From NCBI RefSeq assembly GCF_001039355.2, contig NW_019775395.1, positions 173,884 through 233,883 of the forward strand: 60,000 bases of DNA, in the 5' to 3' direction. The position numbers and the translations under genes are program-made. The DNA comes from Lingula anatina. Taxonomy: Eukaryota > Brachiopoda > Lingulata > Lingulida > Lingulidae. How positions within the stretch are numbered: position 1 is the stretch's first letter; each line of letters begins with the position of its first letter. The notes beneath the pieces are model-generated. The model saw only the letters and a program-made list of their open reading frames with translations, was not told the origin of the DNA and did no database searches. This document shows, one piece after another, positions 35,601 to 48,500 of this stretch.

Positions 35601-38361
35601 ACAATAAGAGTAAAATGCGTCTGTATTCTAGCATACTCCTTCTAGTATCCATGTTAAGCATTTGATTTAACATGTGATTAGGCAGAGATGTCACTGCCTG
35701 TATAATACACGCTTCACTGGATCTTGATGCTGGTGTACGATTTGCATGACCATAGTCATTAAAAGCGGGGATACGGTTAACACGGTGGTTGTTTTAGAGT
35801 AATGCCGATTTTGTCGACCACAAACGAGCGTATTTTTGCCAGGAATGTGTTTGGTAAATTGGAACTATGAATGAATATACATGTACATTTTGGTGCGTTG
35901 GCCTTAATAAGTCTTTAAAATCTTCGTTGTTATTTGTATTTTTAAAGGAACATGCTACTGAGAAATTTATTTGGATACCTTTTTCTTAGAATCGCGACAT
36001 CTACCGTAATGTTTCCATGGTAACAAGGATTAGTGTATTTGGGACCGTGTAAGAGAAAGGCCCTTTGTTTAAGGGGATTTAGGATGTGCAAAACGGTAGG
36101 AAAAACCTGCTACAAAATCTCCCTGTTATCGCAACAAATGAAAACAAGTGCTCGTATCGAGGAAACGAACTAGCTTTGCCGTGTTTCCAGTCACAGTCAA
36201 CATTTACATTTCTGGAGAAAAACCAGACTGTGAACTGCGAAGTGACACACGCTGTTCGATTTTTTATGCTTATCTGTATTCTGCTTTTTGTAGGCTCCGA
36301 TAACCGAACTGTGTGCAAGATAGAAAAACGGACAAGGACGCTAAAAAAGGAACGAAGATCGTTAAGGTGAGCGTTAAGGACAAGTCGCTACACACACTCT
36401 AGAGCTATTACTTTTTTAATTCCTTTCTTTATGGCGTTACTCTTTGGTGCGTGGACAATAACCAGCCACAATTAAGGTAATCCATTCTGTTCAGGTTCAC
36501 ATGTGTTGAAATCTTCTTAAAAGGGGATAAAATTAGCATAGAGTAACCCAAAACGGAATGCTACCAGGACATATACAGTATATATATATATACATGGCTG
36601 ATCGTTTTTTTAACCGTGTTGAATTCGCATTGCTCATAGAGCATAACAGACAGCTGGCAGCAGCAGCAGTGGTGAGTTTAAATTTGTTTCTATCTAAATA
36701 ATGGGACTTTATCGTGACTCTCGTTCCTTTTTTCATTCTCCCAAGTCAATCTGTGGAGGTGGAAGCGTTATCGTATCTCCCATTTTGATCAAATTTGAGA
36801 GGCTGTCTTATGAAATTTGGAAAACATGATAAATTGACGAGCTTCGGATTTGCATGGCACTTGCCAGTTTTGAGCGTCAAAATGAAATGGGGTCATTAAT
36901 TGAATTCCCGGTAGAAACTGCCCGATAACAAGTGCTTGATGAGAAATTTACAAGAAAAAAAAACCCGAGGTGGATCATCGTTGAGAGACATTTTATCTTG
37001 TTCCTTGCAAGTATTTTGGAGTTTGGCTGTTTGCTTAATTCACTAAGACTGTAAGAACTGAAATGAGAAGACTACGTGTATTTCTAAAATGTTGATGTAC
37101 ACATATGTAGGTGAACCAGCAAGTTAAGGATAAAATATGAGCACTAAATGGTAGATAAGATAAGGGGGCTAATGGTTTCAGTCTTGGACCCTAGTAAATG
37201 GATAACGTCTCCTTGCATTGATGCATCTCTGATAGGGAGCGTGCCCGGTTCTTGAATGGAACTTTATTATTATTATCGTCATTATGATGATGATAATATG
37301 TTGTTTGTGAAAAGTTAGAGAACTGAGCGCGTTTAATAGGATTTTTTTTTATCTGTTTGTGTGTGTATTAACGGGAATAGATAAGTGAATAAAATACGTT
37401 CAACTCTACCTGCTGTACGGTTAATCTAACTACTCGATGGGTGGTGACCTTGAGAGCGGAATACAGCATGCATCGTTATAAAATTGCTTGTTGTTTCCTG
37501 TCACTTAGCCTTACGTACTTTTTGATGCCTTGGCCTTCCTTTTTATCTCATCCTTGATGTAAATGCCCCCACGCACGGCTTACAAGCCGGGCACACCACG
37601 GCTTAGTACCTTCACTGCCTTTCAACCCACCTGATTCCCGCTTGATCTATTATCTGCCTGATGAACAAATCATTTTTGAGAGCAAGCGTTCCTCTATGCT
37701 ATGCCCACCAGCGGAGGGAATTGTACCTCTTTGCTGCTTTCTAACACGGTTGTGGTGGATGGAAAGTGTAGCTGTCGGAGTTCATTCAGGTCACAGGGAT
37801 TTTATTTTAAAAAAGAAAAAAAAAAAACGGGAAGAAAAAAAGATTACAGTATTACAACGGCGTTCTATACACGGAGTGGAATTTTCGTTGCTTTTCCCCG
37901 CTGTGTGTATCTTTTCTCCCCCCAAATCTAATAATCTATAAAGACAGACAATTATGGAGAACAAGATCACCTTGCGACCCTCCCTGCTTTGAGTTAGGGT
38001 GTTAAGAAGGAACCGACCCAGATCAGTGCCTGTTTTGTGGCCTCAGATTGGCTTCTATCAGACGTGTTTAATTTGCATCGTGTATCAATTCAGGCCTTCA
38101 GCTACATTTGGAAACACTTCGCGCTGCCGACGTTTGCGCAACTGGAGGCAGAAATGATACGTTATATTGTACAATAAACATGAACTTGAGGGAAATGAAC
38201 TCCCATGTTTTATGGGATTAGTTTTTTTCCTCTCTTTCCCCCTCTTTTCAATTTGAATTATTCAAACACTGATCCTAGCAGTTTTTATTTTTAGATTAAA
38301 GGTGTAAAATATGTGATGGTAATAGGAAAATAGCGTAGATTACTATAGAAGTTCTTCATTT
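32618..38361. other. Intergenic, gene-free
   Basis: No supported exon. There is a short AATCAATC-type simple repeat near 33440-33480 and trinucleotide ATT/GAT runs near 37265-37300. Confidence 0.35.
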
Positions 38362-38818
38362 ATATGCATGGCCAGTTGTCAGTCCCTCAAAAGACTTGTA
38401 CATGGTAATAGCCTTATATATCCGTTCATGACTATAGCCAGTATAACCAGTCCATAAAAACTTGTTCATGGCTAAAGCCCAGTATTGTCAGTCTATATAC
38501 AAACTTGTTCATGGTTAAAGCCCAGTAATGTCAGTGTATAAATAAGCCTGTTCATGGATATATAGCCCAAAATAGTCGGTCGATAAGCTAACATCTTCGA
38601 GGATACAGCCCAGCATAGTCAGCCAAGACAGTAGCATAATTCATGGGTATCGCCAGTACAGTCAGTCTATAAAGTGTATAGTCTTTATGTGTAGTCATTC
38701 TATAAAATATCTTGTTATATGGTCAATATAACCAGTAGATTAACTAACATCTTCATGGATATAGCCCAGTAGAACCAGTTGATAAACTGACATCTTTATG
38801 GGCATAGCCCAGTATAAT
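38362..38818. repeat. Degenerate ~43-bp tandem array, part 1
   Basis: Roughly ten imperfect units share the pattern TTCATGGATATAGCCCAGTA, then TAGTCAGTCTATAAACAAAC. Unit length varies around 43 bp. Confidence 0.8.
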
Positions 38819-39490
38819 GATGATGGTTTTATCTGCGGTCCGAAGATTCATGGACGTGGTGATATTTAGGTCTTGTCTTTGGTGGCAAAAGGGTCTTCAT
38901 TTTGATTTACATCTTTTCCACATTGAGGGCAGGCGAAACCACACTGTCATTTGTATCCGTTTCTTTTATGCTGCAGCGAATCGGTGCATCTCAAAGTTTG
39001 CTGATGCCTTCTTTGGGATGGTTCTCCTATTTTCTGTCAGTTGCTTCTTTTGTCACGTGTTTGGGTTCATGGTGGCCGGTGCAAGCTGCTTTTTAAGGCC
39101 ATCTTTGATTTTAGGCACTCCTGTCTCTCTTGCCCTGTGAGAGATCTCCAAATAGAGCCACTGGTGCCAACCTTCCTTATACTAGTATGGCCTGCCCAAC
39201 TCAGATGCTTTTGTTGGGAAATTGCCGCAATGCTTGACACTTCAGTTCTTTCTAAAACTTCAACATCAGAGATCTAGTTCTGCCAATTTATACCCCCAAA
39301 TGGATCGAAGGGAGTGCTGGTAAAATCGCTTCAGTAACTTGATATGCTGTCGGTACCGAACCCAAGTTTCTGACCTGCCTGGTAGACTTTTATTTTGATG
39401 GGAATTTTCAAAGAGTGATTTCTCCCTGCACGTTTCTGGAGCCTCCCAAAAGAGCTGGCAATTAGAATTAGTGAGCGCAGTAGCTTTGGC
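38819..39490 (-). mobile_element. LINE (non-LTR retrotransposon) 3' fragment
   Basis: The reverse strand, across frameshifts, encodes pieces of the C-terminal tail found after the reverse transcriptase in many LINEs: VLERTEVSSIAAI, LSWAGH (family LRWAGHV.RM), a GVPKIKDGLKKQL-like stretch, and a terminal PPSMWKRC segment resembling the FxCPxCxRxC end. It is 5' truncated and decayed, and is inserted within a tandem array. The clade cannot be fixed from this part. Confidence 0.68.
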
Positions 39491-39685
39491 TGTAGTGCAG
39501 TCTAACCAGTCGATAAAAAAACATGTTCATGGATATAGCCAAGGATAGCCAAACGGTATACAAACTTTTTCATAGATATAGCCAAATACAGTCAGTTAAT
39601 TGACAAGCGTATTCATGAATATGGACCAGTATGGCCAACAAATAAACCAATTTCATGGATGTAGGCCAGTGTAACCATATGTAAA
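39491..39685. repeat. Degenerate ~43-bp tandem array, part 2
   Basis: About four units of the same TTCATGGATATAGCCA... family continue on the far side of the LINE fragment. Confidence 0.75.
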
Positions 39686-42600
39686 GTTTTTGAACTCGTG
39701 AAATATTGCAATTTCATGGTAATATTTTAAACCATCTTTACTGGATTTACCTGAATAGTCTAAAATGATGGTGCTGCTTTAAAGTGTACAGAAGCCATCA
39801 GCTATATCAAAGATGTTTTCAAGCCTATTAACTTCTGCTTGAAAAAAATGCATTCGACTTCCTTCTTTAAGAAATTACATAATAAATGGATTCCTCTCTC
39901 TTTACCTTTTCTCCTCCTGTTAGCCTTTCCTATCTTGTTTGTACCGCTTTATAAAAATGTCTTATTTGTAATTATTAAAGAATTCTTCACATAGCACCTA
40001 TCCATATGACCTTAGAAATTGATGGGACACTGGCTTTTTTTGTTCTTAAGCTTTAAATATTCTATAAAACTACCCAATGGTCTGTCGCATGCTTCGCGTT
40101 CGTTTGTTATCGGAATTGACGCAAAAGGCAATGTTGTAATTTTCCTGGGCCAATAAAGAAAAAATTGGTATCAAAAACTTAATTACATAAGCATCCAATG
40201 GTCAATAGAGATGACATGTAAATGCACAAATATGTGTAAAAGCTTAGGAAGTTTCAATAGTGCTTTATCTTTGCTGCCGAAATTCTGCTAAGTGTCTCTT
40301 TAGGGCAGAAATATGTGGTGTGTGCAAGATTATCGGATTTTATGAAAAAAATAATCATAGACAAAAGAAAGATACAAGTCCAAAATGTTTCCAAAATAAG
40401 CTCATTTTCCACTGATACTGCATACATGTTACTTGTATCCACAATTTATTCTTAGGAAAATAAAACTAAAAACAAATAATATAAAAATACATGCATAAAA
40501 AAGGACATTTTCAGCCTCATATCTATAAAGGACGTCCAGTGTAGGTGAGTTATTTAGATTAGGATAATCTAGGCAAATCCAGAAAGAATTGTATATCGAT
40601 CTTTCCTCTAGATTGAATAGAAACTTTTGATCGATACAGCGTAAATGTTCTGTAACAGACACGCTTTGAAATACCGATGGTGTCATCCTGAAAACAAAGA
40701 ATCTGCAACAAAAAATCCCTTGGTTTTGATGCACGACGCTTTAGAAGTATAACAATTGGACAGTTCCGGTCTTCTTAACATGTAAATAAACACTGTGGCA
40801 AAGAAAGATTTCCATTGAACCGTTTTGAGGTTCATACCATTGCCTAGTACAAGTCAGTTTGGAAAAAACGTAAAATGAGCAACTCTTTCGAGTTATTGAC
40901 CGAATCAGTATAAATCACTAGACGCTCAGAAAAAAACATTATGCGTTAAATGGCGATAGGACTTTTAAGTTGTTCAGAACACATTGCCATTAAGTGGTAT
41001 TGTGAACTTGATTGATATCCCCTGTCTAACGAAACAAGTACGGAATACACCTTGTGCGGCAGAAAAAAACTTGCCTTCATATACAAGTTATTGTTTTGAC
41101 AACAGCGTATGATAGAACGGATGAGATGCGCGTGTGCGCTGGGGGAATGTTTTGTTATATTAGGACTAAGTAAATTACCGTTTCTTGTCAAGTCATAAGG
41201 TTATTGGCCTACTATATCACAAGACTCGACTTTTCTTTATACAGTAAGGTTACATATTATCACAAGACTTGGACTTTGGATATAATGTTAGGTTTTAATT
41301 TCAACACTTGACCGTTGATCACATCGTTGATCTGCAAAAATCATTTGGCATGGGCGTTGCAATAACACATCATTTTGTTTAATTTGATTTTTCAAAATTG
41401 ATTTTCATTTAAATTCCCAGGGTACCCATTTATTATATATGTGTACGTATATCAGAAAACAAATATTATGCAGGGTCAAATAGGACATCCTGTACTCAAT
41501 GAAACATACTTACAATAATTTAAAAGCAGCAAGAAATAAGGTGCACTGAGTGCTTTGGTGCCAACCGATTACAAAATTTCAAGTGTTTGAGTATTCTCTT
41601 TGAAGGTTTTTTCAATTTCCTTTTCGCTGGAATTAAGCGAAAACAACAGCCACTGGGCGTAGTAAGGTAGTGCATACAATATTTTTTTTTTTTTTGTACA
41701 AAGTAGGAATAATTTGATGATGTACCTTGCAAACATGATCAAAGTGCAGCTCTTTTTCTTGTATTCTTCAGGATATTTCTGCATGGTGGGTAGTCCTTCT
41801 AACTCAGCCCCTCCCCCACTCAAAACAAAAAGAATAAAAAATAAAAATAAATACAATTCTCTCAATGGCTTCATCCTAAAAACCTGGTGCCATGTTGGTG
41901 TTTTTTCCCCCTCCTTTTAAAATTGTCATTACCTTTCGACATTTGGTCATCTTTTTTGTACACTTTTGCCACGGGCGCCATGTTTTGCACGGCCTTTTAT
42001 TTTTACATGCGATCTTGGTGACAGGCGCACCGAGAGAGACGGGTCACACAAACTGACGGTGACAACTGCACTCAACAGCGCCATCTTTAGTTATTCTTTT
42101 GATGGTGCTGACTTCAAGACGAGATCAATTACTTTAAAATTCCAAGAGACTAGTCACTAAAAAACACCAAATGCAATTGTTTGTATATATTCCCATTTTC
42201 CCTTGAGCTTTATTGGAATTTTAATTAGAAAAGGTGTCCTCCTTAGGCTAAAGCAAACATATTACGCACTTGGAGCTCTCTGGGGACCCGCTATCTTGTT
42301 TGAAGTCTACGAGTCAAGTATCGCTGTTTCTAAAATAGTTGACTATTAGGCCAACTCGGTTTCTTTCAGCAAGTAAAAGTCCGGATAAGAATACCGTATT
42401 TTTAGTGTTCGTGATGCAGCGCCTCGGGATAGGTAAACCTAGACTATTTTGCCTTTTATCGACAAGTGTCAGAAAAGTGGAGGTCGAAAAAGGTTACTTT
42501 CACGTGGGGAAAGTTGATAGCTAACCAGCTGACTGGAACTAAAACGAAAAAATAAAACTGTGTAAACCTTTCGGTCGTTTCATCATCACGGTTGAACATT

Positions 42601-43704
42601 CTACAGTAACGGGAAAAAAGGATAGCTTTCAGTTTAATGAATGCTGCAGCAAGGGAAATGGCTTACGGTTAAACAGTAATTTGAGTCACGTCAGTTTAAA
42701 GAAGCAATCGAGTATGGCTTACCTTTAGTGCAAGACACGACTAATAAGCAATGGTTTACTCACTGGCACGCGCCGGAATATCAGTTTGAAAATTAAGATA
42801 GCAGGTGCTTGGAGAAACAAATCACAAAGATTAAACCATAACTCTTACTTGGCCATATCCTCCATAAACTACAAGTGTTTCGCATACACAAGTCAAAGTT
42901 ATAGAGTTTATGTGCTGATACACAGCTCCTTTATTACTGCGTTGATCATCGGTTGTATAGAGAGAAGGATAGAAAGTAAGAGAGACAGAAGACGGAACCC
43001 GCATTGAAAAAAAACACACTAGCCATTTATAATATTTATTGCATATTTCAAATATTTTTCATAAGCCATATACAAAGTGCTCATTATTTCTCGGTGATTT
43101 ACAGGATGAATGGGACTTCTTATCACATATATGACACCTTTAAAGGCAACTCTTCCACGAAAGACGTGTCTATTAAGCGTTTTCAGACAATAACAGTTAT
43201 TTGTAATATAATATAACATCATATAATATTTCATCTCTGAAGATCTGTGTAGAGAAGCCAGATAGTGCTTATTCACAAGACGTAACTCAAATCAATAGGG
43301 CTACAGCCTAATGCAGCGAATACAGCCTGTGAAAAGATAACCTCGCTTTGTTGAGAACCCCAAGTCAGATACCATAATAGGGTAACCTGCTAACAGACAC
43401 TTGCTTGGTATTACAAAACCTCAACGAATTCTATCATATTGGCTTTCATATAAGATTACTAAATATCCTGCTCCAATGAGGGATGTCTGTACAAGTGCAA
43501 ACGGATGTGAAACGATGATGGAAGAGTTGTATTCAACGAAATGTAATAAACGCTTTCCTAGAGTTGATCTTGGCAACACGGGATAAGGCCCTGGGTAATG
43601 AATTGGAAGCCCAAATTGCAAAAATTGCCTTGCACGGTCGCGATAAGCTCCGTATGAAGTCGATCTCGTTTAGTAAACTCTCCATTTTCATTTTATTATC
43701 ACTT

Positions 43705-43737
<33 letters not shown>

Positions 43738-45340
43738 TTAGTTCTTAATTATATATTTATTTATTTATTTGGAATGTTTTATAGTTATCCGCCCCTACTT
43801 TGAAGGTCAAAGCGTAAGGTTAAAAAGTTGGCATTTAGGCCTCTTGTTAGCATTTTGCAGCTGGACGTATGTAGCCTTTGTATAGTGCGCTCGCGGATAA
43901 TGGGGGAGGGGGGCTACACCGAAACCCCTGTTTTACTCCATTAACTTAAAAAACCCTAGCTTCGTGTCTGGGGACACGTTTTAGCCGTGAGCCAGGACAA
44001 CTTTATAACGATTTCTTGAAGCTTGAGCCGCATATATGACAAAACTAGGTCATAATGTAATTTCGATGATTAGCAACTCATGACACAATTTATGGATTAG
44101 CGAATTGACAACACTTTAAGGTGGATCTATTTGAACGCTTATTCCAGTCGTTTGAGACACGTATTGACCTATGAACTACGCAACTCTATTAGTAGGGAGA
44201 TACATGTTTCAGCACTTAGTGAATGAATGACATTGTAAACTTGAAGTGAAGAGAATGTGGAAAATGAAGATATTTGCGTGATATCAAAGCCATAGATACA
44301 TTGCAATCATGTGTATAGTTGGGAAAAGCAAAGTCTTTGTCATGAATCAGAAGTATACAATAATTTCAGAAAGTGTCTGTGGAAAACTAAATTGCTACAT
44401 CAGCACACACCCCGACATCCCTTTCCCTATCTCCTACACACACACAGATCATGATGCCTTTTTTTCTGATTTGGTTTGGTTCCTAGCTAGGCCTAAACTG
44501 TATCTCTTAATAATATGTTGTAATCCCTTGATAATCTGACTATTTTATCCAAAACAAAAACAAAAAAAAATGAAGAAAACTCTATTGGGATTCGACACAA
44601 TAATTACGAGCAGCATCAAATCTACTCATAGCTCCGAAATTAAGTTAATTATACAGCACGTGTGGCACGAATCTTCTTTCTGTACATGTGTTTCAATAAA
44701 GCAAATAAATAAGGCAGGTTATTCCGTGTAATGCTTATTATATCAAATTATAGGGTCAGTAATAAGCTATTGGACTAAACGAATTTATAATGATTTTCGA
44801 CTTTTTGTGGCCTTGACTGTGGGGTGATTGATGAGATCGTCTCTTTGAAGATCTATTAAAAGGCAGAGTTTAGATCTGCAAATGGCCTGCTGAGTTTGAT
44901 AACTGTTCTACCAACTTCTAGTATTAAAAGAGTTATTCAAACGGGATTGTGAACTTTTTTTTATAAAACCTCAATAAAAAAGCATCCAAGGGTAACTTAA
45001 ACACATATTACGAATAGGAGCATAGAAATCAAATTGATTGGAACTAAAATTGATTGCATATCCGCGGTCCAGAAGTTCTATACTTGAAAAACCATGGGGT
45101 GGAATCACACTTTACCCAGGGATTTGGATCAGAAAAGGTGAAAGTTTCAACCCTTTTCATGCAAAAATTTGTTGTAACCCTACAGGCAGCCCAACTGGTG
45201 ACTGCCCTTCGTACTTCCCTATTTGTTGTGGAATTCATCTCAGACAACCTTATGTATTTCACTGATCAATCAGCTAACAGATCATTTCCGTGCCACGCAA
45301 AACCAATAGACAACATTGCCAGCAATCTGTTCGCGTCGGA
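39686..45340. other. Intergenic, gene-free
   Basis: No supported exon. A (CTGT)n microsatellite of about eight units sits at 43704-43735. Confidence 0.35.
43704..43735. repeat. (CTGT)n microsatellite
   Basis: About eight perfect tetranucleotide units. Confidence 0.9.
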
Positions 45341-45597
45341 AGCCAGTTTCACAAGGTAACTTCAGCCTGAAAGATGGTCGGAACTTTAAAAGCACAAACT
45401 TGGTCTACTTTACTTCACAATTATTTCATATTATTAATTTTTGTATAGTTAGAATTGATCTGATGGATATTTGAAATGTCGTCTTTGTTAATACAACCGG
45501 TTCACCGTTTCGTTTGATTGGACTATGGCTTATTATTATTCTTGGGACAAAGTTAAGACCAATTTTCGGGCTAAAGTTTTCTTGTGGAACTGGCCCT
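45341..45597. repeat. Inverted-repeat element with GCCAGTTTCACAAG ends
   Basis: It begins GCCAGTTTCACAAGG and ends CTTGTGGAACTGGCCC, so the ends are inverted repeats matching at 13 of 14 positions over about 257 bp. The right portion (GTTAAGACCA ...) resembles 21920-21960. Confidence 0.55.
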
Positions 45598-48500
45598 AGC
45601 ACTCTGAAACGTGGGTGTTGATTTTACGTAACTTAGACCATAGATGCAACAAAGGAAACAAAGGGCACAATCCGTTCACATTATACTCATTTGATTAATT
45701 TCATCAAAAATCTACTTAAAATATCAACTGTTTGTCCTTTATAGTTTTCCGCAATTTGCATTGTTTTGGAGTCAATCCACTTCTGAAATGGCATAGATAA
45801 ATGACTACCCACTTATTCCTGTGGAGATATCCCGGATTACTCCACGTGTTCTCAAGTACCACGAACGCCCTTTTCTCGTGTACCGCAATCCTCGGACGAT
45901 CTTGGGGCTTAATTTTATTGTTATTACATTACAAAATACGTTTTGTGCAAAGTGATCTGTGAGGTAGGTTCTGCGATTGATGGTTGGTTGTTGGAGCCGT
46001 TGGAATTTTTGATTTATTCACGGAACTTTTTTTCATGCTATCGTAACACTTATAAATGGAGCGACTGGGTATTTTTGTGCATTTCTTCCCCCACGGGAAT
46101 CCTACTAGCACCAGAATTCTTTAGTGCAGAGCAATAAGGAAACTTAGGCGAAACTCATGTTGGTTACGTCTTTTTAACTCTGGAATTTAACTCAATGACT
46201 TTTGGAAAACTTTGTAAATCGTGCATTATAACACGTATGTATAGTTCTACAGGACAAGCCAAAGCAAAAGAAACCAGAAGCTCGACTGACTTAATGTAAT
46301 TGCAGAGACAAACTGAAAATCTTTTTGCGAGGGAAAGAGAGGAGAGGTGTCAACGTAGACTGTTCAATTGATACGCTTCGTATCCATAATCATTTTGATT
46401 ATTACTGGGATTTTATCTGGCATTCGCATCAGTTAAGCGAGATACTACTACCTGTCGAGCAATTTCTTTACGCTAAGACGAAACGAACCACGACGCCACA
46501 GTATGGCACATTGCAATTAGACTCTGAATGTCAAATGTGACTTGATTGCCGATTATTTCACGGATTTCAGCAGGAGACCTCGGTTCACCATTAAGCCAGT
46601 CACAATACGATGCCTCACAAGAATTAAACTAACATTTAATCCAGGTGAAAGATTAAGCATTTTCTTACCACAAAGACCGCTTCAAGATTAAAAACCACAA
46701 GGATGCTTTGAAGCTCCGTAAGTACAGAACAACAAGGTTCATTATTTTATTACAGAAGTCATATTACTTAAGAATCCTTTTTTTTTATTTCTTCTTTTTC
46801 ATTTTGTTTTCTCTTTGCTCTTCATTCCTCCTACCGCTGAAGCATTACAAATGAATTCCAAACGATACCAATGCTTAGGTTGTTACCAAGTGAAGCTAAG
46901 GTAATTTGGGCTACAGGGAAACCCATTTGGGCAGGATTTTAATTTCTTCCACTTATCTGTAACGTTTCAGGTAATGTCTAGTTCCATGTTGTTATTCTAA
47001 CATATAACACGCGCTTGATTAGGAACTGTTTTGGCTTCAATTGAGGTATACAAATGGCCTACACATATCGATAACCCTCAATTAAAACGAGTTAAATTGA
47101 ATTTGTAACCGAATGCAACTTTCAAATGTTGCGCAGCGCTACTCGTTTATGGTTCGCACTTGAAAAGCCCTTGGCGCGGTTAAGTGGTAAATATTCCATT
47201 TTTGAAGTGACGTAAGTGATCTGTAGCAGGAATTGCAACCGTTGACTTGTTTTGGGACGACTATAAAAAAGCTGCGAACAAAAGCCAACAGAACTGTATT
47301 TTGTAAAATGTTTCAATTCTTGCTTAGCAGGCAGTGTGATTTCGACATCGGCCTCGGCGTTACTTTTTAGAAACCAAGTTAATCCACCGTTTATTTAATT
47401 GGTAGCTGTTTTATGTAACTCCATTGTTTGGAATTTTTACAAAATAACAAAAAACAAACAAAAGACAAAAAGTACTGTTATTGCTTTACTTTTTAACAGA
47501 ATTATTGACAATTAACACTCCATACGTTCATTGTTAATTCTCTCAAACCTCCATGCTGTTCACATCAAACGCCCCGGAGGCTAATTCAATCAAGAATTTT
47601 TTCGCTGTTGCGACCTCTCTTGCCTTAGTGCATCTCTCTTGCTGCTACTGAAACTCTATTGAAGTGCTAGAAATTTTACGTTGGGTTAATGCAAAGGGAC
47701 ATTGCGTTCATCTCAAAATCTCCGAACGTGATCAGTGACTGATTATATCCGAGATTGTGGCTTACGGCCGAAGTCCCACATTGGTCTTTAAGACCTCAAA
47801 TCGGACAAGAAATCTATAACAGTCGACGGCTCGTTGTATCGGGTGACAGTTGCGACTGATGCGGTATTTTCATTTGGATGACCTGCGCTAAACTTTTCGC
47901 AGTAGAACTCGCTGACACCTTTTTTTCACCTTGTTCTGTCTGTTTCAAACAATGGCATAAAACTATCTCCCACCTGTGCCGAGGCACAAGAGGAACATGC
48001 TTGGCACTGACACGCTTTCCGCCCGATTTCGTCCGTATTTAATCGCAACTGATGTGTGCAAACAATAAAACGCACCTGTATAGGAACCCGCCATAATGGG
48101 CGTTTTGCACTTCTATTGTCTTAAAGGTTGACATTTATTGTTATTTTGCCGGGCACTAGTTTTATTGGTCAAATGGGGAAGTGTAACTGATGATTCAGAA
48201 TACCGTGTCATCTACTTCATTAATTCAACAGGTAATGGGAAGATGAAAAGGTCATAAAATCTTATACGCTTAATTGTGAGGTGAATACGGGTTTATTGCG
48301 TTGCGCTTTTTAGGCTTTTGCAATAAAAGGAATAACAAAAAAGTTATTGCAGATGCACTCGTAACTCGTTCAATTTCTGAAAATAAAGGCAACGACTATG
48401 CGTATCTGAGAAGACTCGCTCTCTATGTATACATGTATACTTAAAAGAAATACGGAAAAGGAGTGCGTCTTTTTTTTCCTGCAAATCTAAAAATACAGCA

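Noticed and set aside
36081-36374. Open frame of about 95 codons ending at a CTTAAG|GTGAG donor-like site
   Set aside because: No recognisable domain, a poor acceptor without a pyrimidine tract, and an overlapping open frame on the other strand; not enough to call an exon.
38817-39140. Plus-strand open frame of 107 codons
   Set aside because: It is the antisense shadow of the LINE fragment on the minus strand.
45054-45359. Open frame of 101 codons with other long open frames overlapping
   Set aside because: Several frames are open at once, there is no domain signature, and the end runs into an inverted-repeat element.
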